Assembly (NCBI RefSeq): GCF_003287935.1
Contig: NZ_CP030287.1
Span: forward strand, 8,556,011 to 8,620,010
DNA length: 64,000 nt
Reading direction: 5' to 3'
Origin: Streptomyces sp. ICC1
GTDB lineage: Bacteria; Actinomycetota; Actinomycetes; Streptomycetales; Streptomycetaceae
In this document: one piece after another, positions 27,127 through 36,434 of the stretch
Layout of the letters: each line of letters opens with the position of its first letter
Position numbering within the stretch: the first letter of the stretch is position 1
Position numbers and translations under genes: made by a program
Notes under the pieces: generated by a model
Told to the model about the DNA's origin: nothing
The model's database searches: none
What the model saw: only the letters and a program-made list of their open reading frames with translations

Positions 27127-28824
27127 ATGAATGCCGTGACACATGCTCCGGGGTTCACCGAGGAAGACCTGCGCCGGCTGGCGGGGGCGCGCTCCTTCGA
27201 GCGGGGGTTCGGCTATCTGTCCGCGGTGTCCCGGCTGGAGATCGGGGACTCCGCGATCACTGCGACCGTGGACGGCACCGACGCCTACGAGGTCGAGCTG
27301 ACCGAGGACGAGGAGGGCGGGCTCACCGGCTGGTGCGACTGCCCGTACGGGCAGGAGGGGAACTTCTGCAAGCACTGCGTGGCAGTGGGCCTGACCGTCC
27401 TGGGGCAAGCCGAAGCCGTGCCTCGGCAGCGGTCGGCCGCCGCATCGCGTACCAGGTTGCTGGACTCCTGGCTGGAGTCCCGGACCCGGGAGGAGCTGCT
27501 TGCCCTGGTACGGGAACAGCTCGCCGACAACCGTGACCTGCGCCGCCGCCTGGAGCTGCGCGCGGCCACCGCCGGGGAGGACGCCGGCATCGTCCGCGAG
27601 CGCATCCTGAGCCTCCTCGACACCCGGCTCTTCGCCCGCCACGGCTACGTCGAGTACGCCGATGCCCACGCGTACGGGCGGCAGGCGGCGGAGGCGGTCA
27701 CCGCCCTGCGCACGCTGACGGCGAGCGGCCGGTCGGCGGACGCGGTGGAGGTGGCCCGCGAGGCGCTCCGGACCTTGGGCAGGACGTACGGGGAGATCGA
27801 CGACTCGGACGGCCTGATCGGGGACGTCGCCACCGGGCTGGCCGAGGCCCATCTGGAGGCCTGCCGGAACGCCAGACCCGACCCCGTGGAAACCTCCGAA
27901 TGGCTGGTGCGCCATCTGCTGGACGACGCGAACGACGCCATTGACACGGACCTCTTCGACTACCGGGACGTACTGGGTGAGCCGGGCATGGCCCGGGCTC
28001 GCGAACTGGTGGAGGCCGCCTGGCGGGCCAACCCCAAGGGGTCGGCGGAGAAGTTCCTCATGGAGCGCCTCCTGAAGGCGGACGGCGGCAGCCTGGACGC
28101 ACTGGTCGCCGTCCACGCGGCAGACCTCGCCCCGACCGGCCACACCCACCTGGTGATCGCCAAGGAGCTGGAGGCGGCGGGCCGCGCGGCAGAGGCCCTG
28201 GACTGGGCCGAACGCGGCCTGCGGGAGACCGAGTCCGACTGGGGTCCGGACGAAGAGCTGGTCACCTTCGTCTGCGACCGGTACGCGCGGACCGGCCGCC
28301 TGGCCGACGTGGTCGCGATCCGCCGGGACCTACTGCGGGCCCGCCCCTCGCTGGCCGCCTACCGGCAACTTCGTACGGCCGCCCGTGCGGCCGGGACCTG
28401 GGAGGGTTCCGAGCGCGCGGGCGCCTTGGAGGTGCTGAAGGCCGCCGACCAGCTGAACAAGGGCCGCTGGTACGGCGGCTCGGTGCTGCTCGACGCGCTC
28501 ATGGATGACGCCGACCTCGAAGCCGCCTGGCAGACCGCCGCCGACGGGTACGCGGACCAGCGGCAGTGGCTGGCCCTCGCCGACCGGATCCGTGACCGTC
28601 GACCGGCCGACGCGCTGACCGTCTACCTGCGCTGGATCGAGCCACTGCGCAAGCAGACCGGCGACAGCACCTACGAACGCGTGGCGGAACTGCTGCTCAG
28701 CGCCCGCGCCTGTCACCGCACGCTCGGTACCGAGGCCGAGTTCGCCACCTATCTGGCCGCCCTGCGCGCCGATCAGAAACGCAAGCGGAAGCTGATGACG
28801 ACTCTCGACCAGCACGGACTCTGA
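27127..28824 (+). CDS. SWIM zinc finger protein
   Basis: This 565-residue protein has an N-terminal SWIM domain at about residues 55-100. GWCDCPYGQEGNFCKHCVAVGL gives the CxC..CxH zinc ligands. The long helical remainder has TPR-like pairs (LDWAERGLRETESDW, DVVAIRRDLLRARPSLAAYRQL). SWIM domains bind DNA or protein. No nuclease or helicase motif is present. It appears complete. Confidence 0.85.
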   Translation: MNAVTHAPGFTEEDLRRLAGARSFERGFGYLSAVSRLEIGDSAITATVDGTDAYEVELTEDEEGGLTGWCDCPYGQEGNFCKHCVAVGLTVLGQAEAVPRQRSAAASRTRLLDSWLESRTREELLALVREQLADNRDLRRRLELRAATAGEDAGIVRERILSLLDTRLFARHGYVEYADAHAYGRQAAEAVTALRTLTASGRSADAVEVAREALRTLGRTYGEIDDSDGLIGDVATGLAEAHLEACRNARPDPVETSEWLVRHLLDDANDAIDTDLFDYRDVLGEPGMARARELVEAAWRANPKGSAEKFLMERLLKADGGSLDALVAVHAADLAPTGHTHLVIAKELEAAGRAAEALDWAERGLRETESDWGPDEELVTFVCDRYARTGRLADVVAIRRDLLRARPSLAAYRQLRTAARAAGTWEGSERAGALEVLKAADQLNKGRWYGGSVLLDALMDDADLEAAWQTAADGYADQRQWLALADRIRDRRPADALTVYLRWIEPLRKQTGDSTYERVAELLLSARACHRTLGTEAEFATYLAALRADQKRKRKLMTTLDQHGL

Positions 28825-28940
28825 ACGGTCGATCACGTCCCCGCCAGCGGAAATCCTCGTTCAGAGGCAGCGTCCGCTGGGGAGAATCTGGGGAGAATGA
28901 AGCGCCGCTGGGGAGTGGCTGGGGAGAATCGGCCGTATCA

Positions 28941-29633
28941 ATGGGCAGCACGACGAAAGGGCGGGAAAGGCTGATCGTTGCAGGCCAGGGGGATCGACAG
29001 TCGATTTCCACAGGTCAGCGGCGTGCGGGTGACGACTTCACCATCGCCAGCCACGAACCTCTCACCCTGCGCGTCGAGTTCCTTCACGGCGCAGCCCACG
29101 GCGACAGCCTTTGGACGATCGCGGCCTACGAGTCACCCGTCGGCGAACGCCTCTGGCACGCCACCGCCACCCCCACTACGCCGGTCGAGATCATGCGGGT
29201 CCTCCTCGACAGCCTCAGCACCGAAGACTCCTGGGGCCTGGGCGCCGCCACCCCAATCGAGGAGAAGGACCTCGCCCACGCATCCCGCCCTCTGGAAGAC
29301 GCGGGCTGGCCCCTGAAGTGCGGGGCCCGGCTGATCGACTGGACCGCGCCCACGAACGACGGGGCAGGCCTCCGCTTCGACACCCACGTCAAGCAGGGCA
29401 ACCTCCTGCCGGCCTGGACCATCTGGGGCGGGAATACAGTCGACAGTCCTACATGGGCCATCCACCTCTCCACCCACGCCCCCACGTCCCTGATCCAGGA
29501 CGTCGCCTTCGAACTCGCTCACGGCTCCAGCCGCCGGCCGCTTCCCCTCCGCACCAGCGCCGCCCGCTCGGCCAAGAAGCCGGGCGTCGTACCGCCTGCA
29601 CCTGCTGGACACCGGCCGGCCTTCCGACGCTGA
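28941..29633 (+). CDS. DUF317 domain protein
   Basis: This 230-residue protein contains DUF317 elements: PLTLRVEFLHGAAHGDSLWTIAAYESPVGERLWHATAT, then GARLIDWTAPTNDGAGLRF and SLIQDVAFELAHG. DUF317 proteins are confined to actinobacteria, often occur near integrated elements, and have no known activity. Upstream, three tggggaga(at) direct repeats lie between 28880 and 28930. The C-terminal basic/Pro tail (KKPGVVPPAPAGHRP) is unusual. Confidence 0.7.
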   Translation: MGSTTKGRERLIVAGQGDRQSISTGQRRAGDDFTIASHEPLTLRVEFLHGAAHGDSLWTIAAYESPVGERLWHATATPTTPVEIMRVLLDSLSTEDSWGLGAATPIEEKDLAHASRPLEDAGWPLKCGARLIDWTAPTNDGAGLRFDTHVKQGNLLPAWTIWGGNTVDSPTWAIHLSTHAPTSLIQDVAFELAHGSSRRPLPLRTSAARSAKKPGVVPPAPAGHRPAFRR

Positions 29634-30052
29634 GCAGCGCGGCTCGGCAAGGCCGCCAGGCACCGCATGCGGCCTCACCCGTGGTGACGACGGCCTCGAC
29701 GGCCAACACGCAGGTGAGCATTCCTTACACCTCGTTGCGCGGGGTCGAGGAGCTACTGAGCCTTTTCCAACCTCATGTTGAGGCGTGGTGGAGGACGAGG
29801 ACGGCCTTCACGATGTCGGTGATCCGGTTGGTGCTGCAGCGGAGCTTCCGTAGGAGGCGCCAACCCTTCAGCACGGCCATGGAATCGCACGCTCCGGACC
29901 TTTTCGACCCCCTCGCCGGGGTCCCGGAGGCGCCGCCGGGCGGCCCGGATTCCCCTTGTGGCCGTGCGCCTGAAATAGTTCCCCCGGATGTTCGCCATCC
30001 CTAGACTCCCAGACGTCATGGGGGATTCTCGGGGGACTTAAGTGGGGCTGGA
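29634..30052. other. Region with IS remnant, 419 bp
   Basis: It holds the IS5-type transposase fragment described separately and the upstream region of the FHA-ABC gene. No other gene is visible. Confidence 0.5.
29773..29880 (-). pseudogene. IS5-family transposase, 3' remnant
   Basis: Thirty-five codons read MAVLKGWRLLRKLRCSTNRITDIV.. and end VLHHAST. This is the usual C-terminal end of Streptomyces IS5-type DDE transposases (VKxWRLLRKLRCST). The stop is followed by ggttggaaaaggctca, probably the IS end. The rest of the IS is missing. Confidence 0.65.
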
Positions 30053-32575
30053 GTGCCGGAACTCGTACTGGAATTGAATGGAAGGACCTGGACGCTCGAT
30101 CCGTCCAGGTCGTACTCGCTGGGGCGCGACCCCCAGGGAGACGTGGTGATCGATGACGCCCGGGTGTCGTGGCGGCACGCCACCATCGCCTGGAACGGGC
30201 GGGGTTGGGGGATCGAAGACCACGGCAGCACCAACGGCACGTATGTGCGCGGGGCGAGGGTCCAGCAGGCCGAGCTCGTCCCCGGCACGCCGGTGCACCT
30301 CGGCAACGCCACCGACGGGCCGCGGCTGAATCCCGTCGCCGGCGCGGCCGCGGCCGCCCAGGCGCCGCAGCCGGCCGTGGCGCAGCAGTCGCCCGCGCAG
30401 GCGTACGCGCAGCAGCCGCAGCACCAGCAGCCGCAGCAGTCCTGGGAGCACCAGGCGCCGCCGCAGCAGCCTCAGCAGCCGCAGCAGGTACCGCACCAGC
30501 AGGCACCGCAGGCGCCACAGGCCCAGCCGTTCCCGCAGCAGCAGGGCGGCGGCGGGGCCCCGGGCTACGGCGACCACCGCAGCCCGACGACGTTCCACCA
30601 GCTCGCGCTGGGCCACGTCATCCGGATCGGCCGTGCGCTGGAGAACGAGCTGGTGGTCTCCGACCTCCAGGTCTCCCGCAACCACGCCGAGTTCCACTCG
30701 ATGCCGGGCGGCCGCTTCGAGATCCGCGACCTCGGCAGCCACAACGGCACCTACGTCAACGGTCAGCCGCTGGCGAAGTCCGGCACGGCGCTGCTCGGCC
30801 CGAACGACATCGTCGGCGTCGGCCACTCCACCTTCCGGATCGTCGGCGACCGGCTCGAGGAGTTCGTCGACACCGGCGACGTCTCGTTCTCGGCCCGCCA
30901 CCTCACGGTCACGGTCGAGGGCGGCAAGCAGATCCTCAAGGACGTCACCTTCGGCGTCCCGGAGAAGTCGCTGATCGGCGTCATCGGGCCGTCCGGCTCG
31001 GGCAAGTCGACGCTGCTCAAGGCGCTGACCGGCTACCGGCCGGCCAACGAGGGCGACGTCCTCTACGACAACCGCAACCTGTACAAGCAGTTCGCGGAGC
31101 TCCGCCAGCGCATCGGCCTGGTCCCGCAGGACGACATCCTGCACAAGGAGCTGCGGGTCCGCACGGCCCTGAAGTACGCGGCCAAGCTCCGCTTCCCGGG
31201 CGACACCGCCGAGTCCGAGCGCGCCGCCCGCATCGACGAGGTGCTGCGCGAGCTCAAGCTCGACATCCACAAGGACAAGAAGATCACCGCGCTCTCGGGT
31301 GGTCAGCGCAAGCGCGTGTCCGTGGCCCTGGAGCTGCTGACCAAGCCGTCGCTGATCTTCCTGGACGAGCCGACCTCCGGCCTCGACCCGGGCATGGACC
31401 GCGACGTCATGCAGCTGCTGCGCGGCCTCGCCGACGACGGCCGCACGGTCCTCGTGGTCACCCACTCCGTCGCCGAGCTGGCCATCTGCGACAAGCTGCT
31501 GGTCATGGCGCCGGGCGGCTCGGTCGCGTACTTCGGTCCGCCGGACGAGGCGCTGAACTTCTTCGGCTACACGACCTGGGCCGATGTGTTCTCCGCCTTC
31601 GAGAGCTACCGGGACTACGACTGGGCCGGCCGCTGGAAGGGCTCGCAGCACTACCAGCTGTACGCGGCCGACATCGACGCGGTCGCCCCGCAGTCGGTGC
31701 AGCCCGCCGTGCAGCAGACCCGGCCGCCGAAGCCGCAAGCCTGGGGCTCCCAGCTCTGGACGCTGATCCGCCGCTACGTGTCGGTCATCGCGTCCGACAA
31801 GGGCTTCATCGGGCTGATGCTGATCCTCCCGGCGGTCCTGGGCGTGGTCTCCACGGTCATCCCGGCGAAGTTCGGCCTCGCGGCCCCGCCGACCGGCTTC
31901 AACACCGCGGCGGGCACGATCGTGCTGATCCTCGCGGTCGGCATGTGCTTCTCGGGCGCCGCCAACTCCGTCCGCGAGCTGATCAAGGAACGGGTGATCT
32001 ACGAACGGGAACGCGCGACCGGCCTGTCCCGGTCGGCCTACCTGATGTCGAAGGTGATCGTCCTCGGCGTCATCACGGCCGTCCAGGGCGTGATCATCTG
32101 CGGGATCGGCTTCTTCCCGCGCGATCTGCCGACCGAGGGCCTGTTCATGCCCCCGGCCGTGGAGGTCTGCCTGTCGATCACCGCGCTCGGCTTCACGTCG
32201 ATGATGTTCGGCCTGGTCATCTCCTCGCTGGTGAAGACCTCCGAGAAGACGATGCCGCTGCTGGTCATGTTCGCGATCGTCCAGGTCGTCTTCACGGGCG
32301 TCCTCTTCCAGCTCTACGACTCCCCGGGTCTGGAGCAGGCCGCCTGGCTGATGCCGTCCCGCTGGGCCGTCGCCGCCGCCGGCACCACGCTGCACCTCAC
32401 CGAGCTCATGGCGCCGTGGGACCGGGAGCACCCGGAGAACACCGACCCGCTCTGGGACGCCACGGTCGCCCAGTGGAGCTTCGACATCATCGTCCTGGTC
32501 CTGCTCGGCATCGCCTGCGGCTTCCTGGTCGCGCGCCTGCTGCGCCGCCACGAGCCCGAGGTCATGCGCAAGTAG
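30053..32575 (+). CDS. FHA-FHA ABC-G type transporter (ATPase and permease in one chain)
   Basis: This 840-residue protein is intact. The order is FHA domain 1 (residues 1-90, SLGRDPQGDVVID..RHATI), a Gln/Pro-rich linker of about 90 residues, and FHA domain 2 (IRIGRALENELVVSDLQVSRNHAEF..GSHNGTYVNG). The nucleotide-binding domain follows, with Walker A GPSGSGKSTLLKAL, signature LSGGQRKRVSVAL and Walker B LIFLDEPTSGLDPG. A six-helix ABC2/ABCG membrane domain lies at about 565-835. FHA domains bind phosphothreonine, so Ser/Thr kinase control of export is likely. The start is GTG 30053. Confidence 0.93.
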   Translation: MPELVLELNGRTWTLDPSRSYSLGRDPQGDVVIDDARVSWRHATIAWNGRGWGIEDHGSTNGTYVRGARVQQAELVPGTPVHLGNATDGPRLNPVAGAAAAAQAPQPAVAQQSPAQAYAQQPQHQQPQQSWEHQAPPQQPQQPQQVPHQQAPQAPQAQPFPQQQGGGGAPGYGDHRSPTTFHQLALGHVIRIGRALENELVVSDLQVSRNHAEFHSMPGGRFEIRDLGSHNGTYVNGQPLAKSGTALLGPNDIVGVGHSTFRIVGDRLEEFVDTGDVSFSARHLTVTVEGGKQILKDVTFGVPEKSLIGVIGPSGSGKSTLLKALTGYRPANEGDVLYDNRNLYKQFAELRQRIGLVPQDDILHKELRVRTALKYAAKLRFPGDTAESERAARIDEVLRELKLDIHKDKKITALSGGQRKRVSVALELLTKPSLIFLDEPTSGLDPGMDRDVMQLLRGLADDGRTVLVVTHSVAELAICDKLLVMAPGGSVAYFGPPDEALNFFGYTTWADVFSAFESYRDYDWAGRWKGSQHYQLYAADIDAVAPQSVQPAVQQTRPPKPQAWGSQLWTLIRRYVSVIASDKGFIGLMLILPAVLGVVSTVIPAKFGLAAPPTGFNTAAGTIVLILAVGMCFSGAANSVRELIKERVIYERERATGLSRSAYLMSKVIVLGVITAVQGVIICGIGFFPRDLPTEGLFMPPAVEVCLSITALGFTSMMFGLVISSLVKTSEKTMPLLVMFAIVQVVFTGVLFQLYDSPGLEQAAWLMPSRWAVAAAGTTLHLTELMAPWDREHPENTDPLWDATVAQWSFDIIVLVLLGIACGFLVARLLRRHEPEVMRK

Positions 32576-32625
32576 CGCGTGACGCCGCCGTACGGACGCC
32601 CACGGGCGCGCACGGCACGCACGAA

Positions 32626-32667
32626 CGCCTCAGGGCGGCCCCGGGACACCGGGGCCGCCCTGAGGCG
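32626..32667. terminator. Strong hairpin terminator between convergent genes
   Basis: Arms of 18 bp (cgcctcagggcggccccg and its complement) with a short loop lie between the FHA-ABC stop and the SLT gene stop. Confidence 0.8.
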
Positions 32668-32696
32668 CATGGGGGGCTTGGGAGGACGGCAGCGGC

Positions 32697-33368
32697 CTAG
32701 TAGGCGCTGTTGACGTTGTCCATGGAGCCGTAGCGGTCGGCGGCGTAGTTGCACGCGGCGACGATGTTCGCGACCGGGTCGTACTGGTCGAACTTGGTGC
32801 CCTTGACGTGGTACGCCTTGAAGGTCGGGGCGATGACCTGGAGCAGACCCTTGCTGGGGATGCCGTTCTGGGCGTTGATGTCCCAGTTGTTGATCGCCAT
32901 CGGGTTACCGCTGGACTCACGCATGATGTTCTTGTGGATCCCGGCGTAGCTGCCCGGAATGCCCTCCTTCTTCATGATGAAGAGGGCTTCCTTGATCCAG
33001 CCGTCCAGGTTGTTCGCGAAGACGGGGGTGCGGGCGGCGGAGCGGCTCGCGGCCTCCTTCTGCGCGCGGTCCTTCTTCGCGTCCGCCTCGGCCTTGGCCT
33101 TGGCGGCGTCCTTCGCGACCTTGGCCTGCTTGTCGGCGACGACCTGCTGAACGGTGAGGTGCTCCTGCACGGCCTGCGTCTGCGCGCCGTCGACGACCTT
33201 GGACCAGGCGACGGGGGCGGTGGCCACGACCGTCTCGGTCTCAGCGGCGCCGGCCGGGACGAGGGAGAAGGCGAGGGAGGCGGCCCCCAGGGTGGCTACA
33301 CCCGCGAGGGAAAGCTTGTGCGCCTTCGTCAGACGACGACTGTGGCCGGGAGTGCTGGTCTCGGACAT
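32697..33368 (-). CDS. Secreted lytic transglycosylase-like (SLT) protein
   Basis: This 223-residue protein has a basic start (HSRRLTKAHKLSLAG) and a signal peptide ending VPAGAAE. A coiled Ala/Lys stretch (residues 75-110) is followed by a C-terminal SLT domain with MRESSGNPMAINNWDINAQNGIPSKGLLQVI. Its Glu is the catalytic residue that cleaves peptidoglycan with 1,6-anhydro formation. The start ATG 33368 follows gaagaggttgc. It probably acts in cell-wall turnover. Confidence 0.88.
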   Translation of the reverse strand: MSETSTPGHSRRLTKAHKLSLAGVATLGAASLAFSLVPAGAAETETVVATAPVAWSKVVDGAQTQAVQEHLTVQQVVADKQAKVAKDAAKAKAEADAKKDRAQKEAASRSAARTPVFANNLDGWIKEALFIMKKEGIPGSYAGIHKNIMRESSGNPMAINNWDINAQNGIPSKGLLQVIAPTFKAYHVKGTKFDQYDPVANIVAACNYAADRYGSMDNVNSAY

Positions 33369-33743
33369 GCGTAGCAACCTCTTCGAATAGCGGGAGCCGC
33401 AGGAAAGCACCGTTGGGATCCGGGATCCGCGGTGCTGTGCGGCGAGAGCAATTCTTAGCGGCGGCAAAAACTTGTGGCAAAGGTGTGACGTACGATCCCG
33501 CTTAGTGGATCACGGCCTGGCACCGGGCCCGGAATGACGGCCTCGGCGCTAGGTGCAGCAGCACTGACAGGCTCTTTATGTGTCCACTAGGCAACTTCGT
33601 AAGTGATGTGCGTCCTATGTGCGGGCTCACATCGGCCGCGTATCAATCTCACCGAGAGTTGCGCCAGCAATTCAATGGGTGAGCGTTCTCATCCTTGAGT
33701 AGCAGAGCCACGCCCCCGAACCTGTCCCCTATAAAGCTCGCCG
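33369..33743. other. Intergenic region upstream of the SLT gene
   Basis: There are 375 bases with no gene. Cell-wall hydrolase genes in this group often have c-di-AMP riboswitches, but I could not find the conserved core with confidence. The right end runs into adapter sequence. Confidence 0.4.
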
Positions 33744-33794
33744 CCACCGAGATCTAAACAGGGTAGATCGCCGGCAGCGTCAGATGTGTATAAG
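33744..33794. other. Illumina/Nextera P5 adapter remnant with i5 index
   Basis: The stretch reads, in order: the end of P5 (ccaccgagatctaaac, 15 of 16), an 8-base index agggtaga (one change from AGAGTAGA, the Nextera i5 index 504), Read 1 part tcgccggcagcgtc (13 of 14), and mosaic end agatgtgtataag. It lies directly against the truncated TetR gene. This is library adapter, not genome. Confidence 0.93.
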
Positions 33795-34358
33795 GGCCCG
33801 ACCCAGGAGCGCATCCGCCTCGCCGCCCGCTCCGAGTTCGCGGCGCGCGGCTACGACAAGACCTCCGTGCGCGGGATCGCCAAGGCCGCCGGCGTGGACC
33901 CGGCGCTGGTGCACCACTACTTCGGCAGCAAGGACGACCTCTTCGCCGCCGCGATCGAGCTCAGCATGGAGCCCGCCCTCGTCGTCCCGGGGCTCCTCGC
34001 GGAGGGCCCCGACGGCATCGGCGAACGCCTGGCCCGCTACTTCCTCGGCATCTGGGAGAACCCGGTCACCCGGACCCCGCTCCTCGCGGTGATCCGCTCG
34101 GCCCTCACCCACGAGGCCGCCGCGAAGGTGCTGCGCCGGCTCGTCCTGCACCGGCTCCTGGAGCGCATCGCCGCCGACCTCGACGTCCCCGACCCGACCT
34201 TCCGCGCCGAGCTCGCCGCCTCCCACATGGTCGGCATCGCGATCCTGCGGTACGTCGTCCAGGTCGAGCCCCTCGCCTCGGCGGACCCGGAGACCATCAT
34301 CGAACTGGTGGCCCCGACCCTCCAGCGCTACCTGACCGAAGAAACACCGCGCCCGTGA
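33795..34358 (+). CDS. TetR-family regulator, extreme 5' end missing
   Basis: There are 187 residues starting within helix 1 of a TetR DNA-binding domain (PTQERIRLAARSEFAARGYDKTSVRGIAKAAGVDPALVHHYFGSKDDLF). A helical ligand-binding domain follows. An in-frame ATG at 33786 lies inside the adapter and is not the real start. The true first codons are lost. The target and ligand are unknown; IlvD follows 137 bases later on the same strand. Confidence 0.85.
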   Translation, partial: GPTQERIRLAARSEFAARGYDKTSVRGIAKAAGVDPALVHHYFGSKDDLFAAAIELSMEPALVVPGLLAEGPDGIGERLARYFLGIWENPVTRTPLLAVIRSALTHEAAAKVLRRLVLHRLLERIAADLDVPDPTFRAELAASHMVGIAILRYVVQVEPLASADPETIIELVAPTLQRYLTEETPRP

Positions 34359-34495
34359 CCGAGTACTGAACCGTCCGTCCCGCCATCCGGACGCGCTGTC
34401 CACATCGCGGGCGAGGGGCGTAGCCTCGTAACCGAGCCATATCCACAGTCGCGGCAGGCGTACACGCGCCACCGCACTCATGGGGAGTGAACCCG

Positions 34496-36346
34496 ATGCC
34501 CGAGCTGAGGTCCCGCACCGTCACCCACGGCCGCAACATGGCGGGCGCACGTGCCCTGATGCGCGCCTCGGGCGTAGCGAGTGCGGACATCGGGAAGCCG
34601 ATCATCGCCGTCGCGAACTCCTTCACCGAGTTCGTCCCCGGCCACACCCACCTGGCCCCGGTCGGCCGCATCGTCTCCGACGCGATCCTCGCCGCGGGCG
34701 CCGTCCCCCGCGAGTTCAACACCATCGCGGTCGACGACGGCATCGCCATGGGCCACGCCGGCATGCTGTACTCCCTGCCCTCCCGCGACCTGATCGCGGA
34801 CTCGGTCGAGTACATGGTGGAGGCGCACTGCGCCGACGCGCTGATCTGCATCTCCAACTGCGACAAGATCACCCCCGGCATGCTGATGGCCGCCCTGCGC
34901 CTCAACATCCCGGTCGTCTTCGTCTCCGGCGGCCCCATGGAGGCCGGCCAGGCCACCCTCGTGGACGGCACCGTCCGCAAGCTCGACCTGATCGACGCGA
35001 TGGTCGACGCCTCCAACGAGAACGTCTCCGACGAGGACGTGCTCCGCATCGAGGAGAACGCCTGTCCCACCTGCGGCAGCTGTTCCGGCATGTTCACCGC
35101 CAACTCGATGAACTGCCTCGCCGAGGCCATCGGCCTCGCCCTCCCCGGCAACGGCTCGGTCCTGGCGACGCACACCGCCCGCCGCGCCCTGTACGAGGAG
35201 GCCGGCCGCACGATCGTCGAGATCACCAAGCGCCACTACGAGCAGGACGACCACTCGGTCCTGCCCCGCTCCATCGCGAGCCGCCAGGCCTTCGAGAACG
35301 CCATGGCCCTCGACATCGCCATGGGCGGCTCCACGAACACGATCCTCCACCTCCTCGCCGCCGCGCAGGAGGCCGGGCTGGACTACGACCTCACGGACAT
35401 CGACGAGATCTCCCGCCGGGTCCCGTGCCTCTCCAAGGTCGCGCCGAACGTGGCGCCCGGCGGCACGTACTACATGGAGGACGTCCACCGGGCCGGCGGA
35501 ATGCCCGCCATCCTCGGTGAGCTGCACCGCGGCGGACTCCTGAACAAGGACGTCAACTCCGTCCACTCCGCCAACCTGGAGGAGTGGCTGGCGAAGTGGG
35601 ACCCCCGCTCCGGCACGGCCTCGGCCGAGGCCATGGAGCTGTGGCACGCGGCCCCCGGCTGCGTGCGCTCCGCGACCGCCTTCTCCCAGTCCGAGCGCTG
35701 GGACACCCTCGACCTCGACGCCGAGGGCGGCTGCATCCGCTCCGTGCAGCACGCGTACTCCAAGGACGGCGGCCTCGCCGTCCTGCGCGGCAACATCGCG
35801 CCCGACGGCTGCGTCGTGAAGACCGCGGGCGTCGACGAGTCGATCTGGACCTTCGAGGGACCGGCCGTGGTCTGCGAATCGCAGGACGAGGCCGTCGACA
35901 AGATCCTCCGCAAGGAGATCAAGGCGGGCGACGTCGTCGTCATCCGCTACGAGGGCCCGCGCGGCGGCCCCGGCATGCAGGAGATGCTCTACCCGACGTC
36001 CTTCCTCAAGGGCCGCGGCCTCGGCAAGGTCTGCGCCCTCGTCACGGACGGCCGCTTCTCCGGCGGCACGTCCGGCCTGTCCATCGGCCACGCCTCCCCG
36101 GAGGCGGCCTCGGGCGGCAACATCGCGGTCGTCGAGGACGGCGACCTGATCCGCATCGACATCCCGAACCGCGGCATCGAACTCCTCGTCGACGACGCCA
36201 CGCTGGCCGCCCGCCACGCGGCCCTCGGCGGCGTCTACGCCCCGAAGAACCGCGAGCGCAAGGTCTCCGCGGCCCTGCGCGCCTACGCCGCGATGGCGAC
36301 CAGCGCCGACCGGGGCGCGGTCCGCGACGTGAGCCTGCTTCCCTGA
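34496..36346 (+). CDS. ilvD: Dihydroxy-acid dehydratase
   Basis: This complete 616-residue enzyme dehydrates dihydroxy-isovalerate and dihydroxy-methylvalerate to the keto acids for valine, isoleucine and pantothenate synthesis. Iron-sulfur cysteines are visible in [13 protein letters not shown] and [15 protein letters not shown]. Family motifs [22 protein letters not shown] and [17 protein letters not shown] are intact. I chose ATG 34496 with ggggag eight bases upstream; GTG 34487 is less likely. A strong terminator follows at 36384. Confidence 0.97.
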   Translation: MPELRSRTVTHGRNMAGARALMRASGVASADIGKPIIAVANSFTEFVPGHTHLAPVGRIVSDAILAAGAVPREFNTIAVDDGIAMGHAGMLYSLPSRDLIADSVEYMVEAHCADALICISNCDKITPGMLMAALRLNIPVVFVSGGPMEAGQATLVDGTVRKLDLIDAMVDASNENVSDEDVLRIEENACPTCGSCSGMFTANSMNCLAEAIGLALPGNGSVLATHTARRALYEEAGRTIVEITKRHYEQDDHSVLPRSIASRQAFENAMALDIAMGGSTNTILHLLAAAQEAGLDYDLTDIDEISRRVPCLSKVAPNVAPGGTYYMEDVHRAGGMPAILGELHRGGLLNKDVNSVHSANLEEWLAKWDPRSGTASAEAMELWHAAPGCVRSATAFSQSERWDTLDLDAEGGCIRSVQHAYSKDGGLAVLRGNIAPDGCVVKTAGVDESIWTFEGPAVVCESQDEAVDKILRKEIKAGDVVVIRYEGPRGGPGMQEMLYPTSFLKGRGLGKVCALVTDGRFSGGTSGLSIGHASPEAASGGNIAVVEDGDLIRIDIPNRGIELLVDDATLAARHAALGGVYAPKNRERKVSAALRAYAAMATSADRGAVRDVSLLP

Positions 36347-36383
36347 CGGCCCCGTTCCGGAGTTCCGGACCCGGCCCGACCCG

Positions 36384-36431
36384 GTACGGCAGCGGCCCCG
36401 CCCGATTCCCCGGGCGGGGCCGCTGCCGTAC
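36384..36431. terminator. Strong hairpin terminator downstream of ilvD
   Basis: A 20-bp perfect stem (gtacggcagcggccccgccc and its complement) with a short loop lies between ilvD and the convergent PQQ-repeat gene. Confidence 0.85.
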
Positions 36432-36434
36432 GCG

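Noticed and set aside
25730..30052. Integrated element at tRNA-Lys
   Set aside because: No integrase, no duplicated tRNA 3' end, and the region contains an adapter junction. The DUF317 gene and IS remnant alone do not make an element.
33369..33740. c-di-AMP (ydaO-type) riboswitch upstream of the SLT gene
   Set aside because: Expected from related genes, but I could not locate the conserved core or a consistent fold. An Rfam covariance search would settle it.
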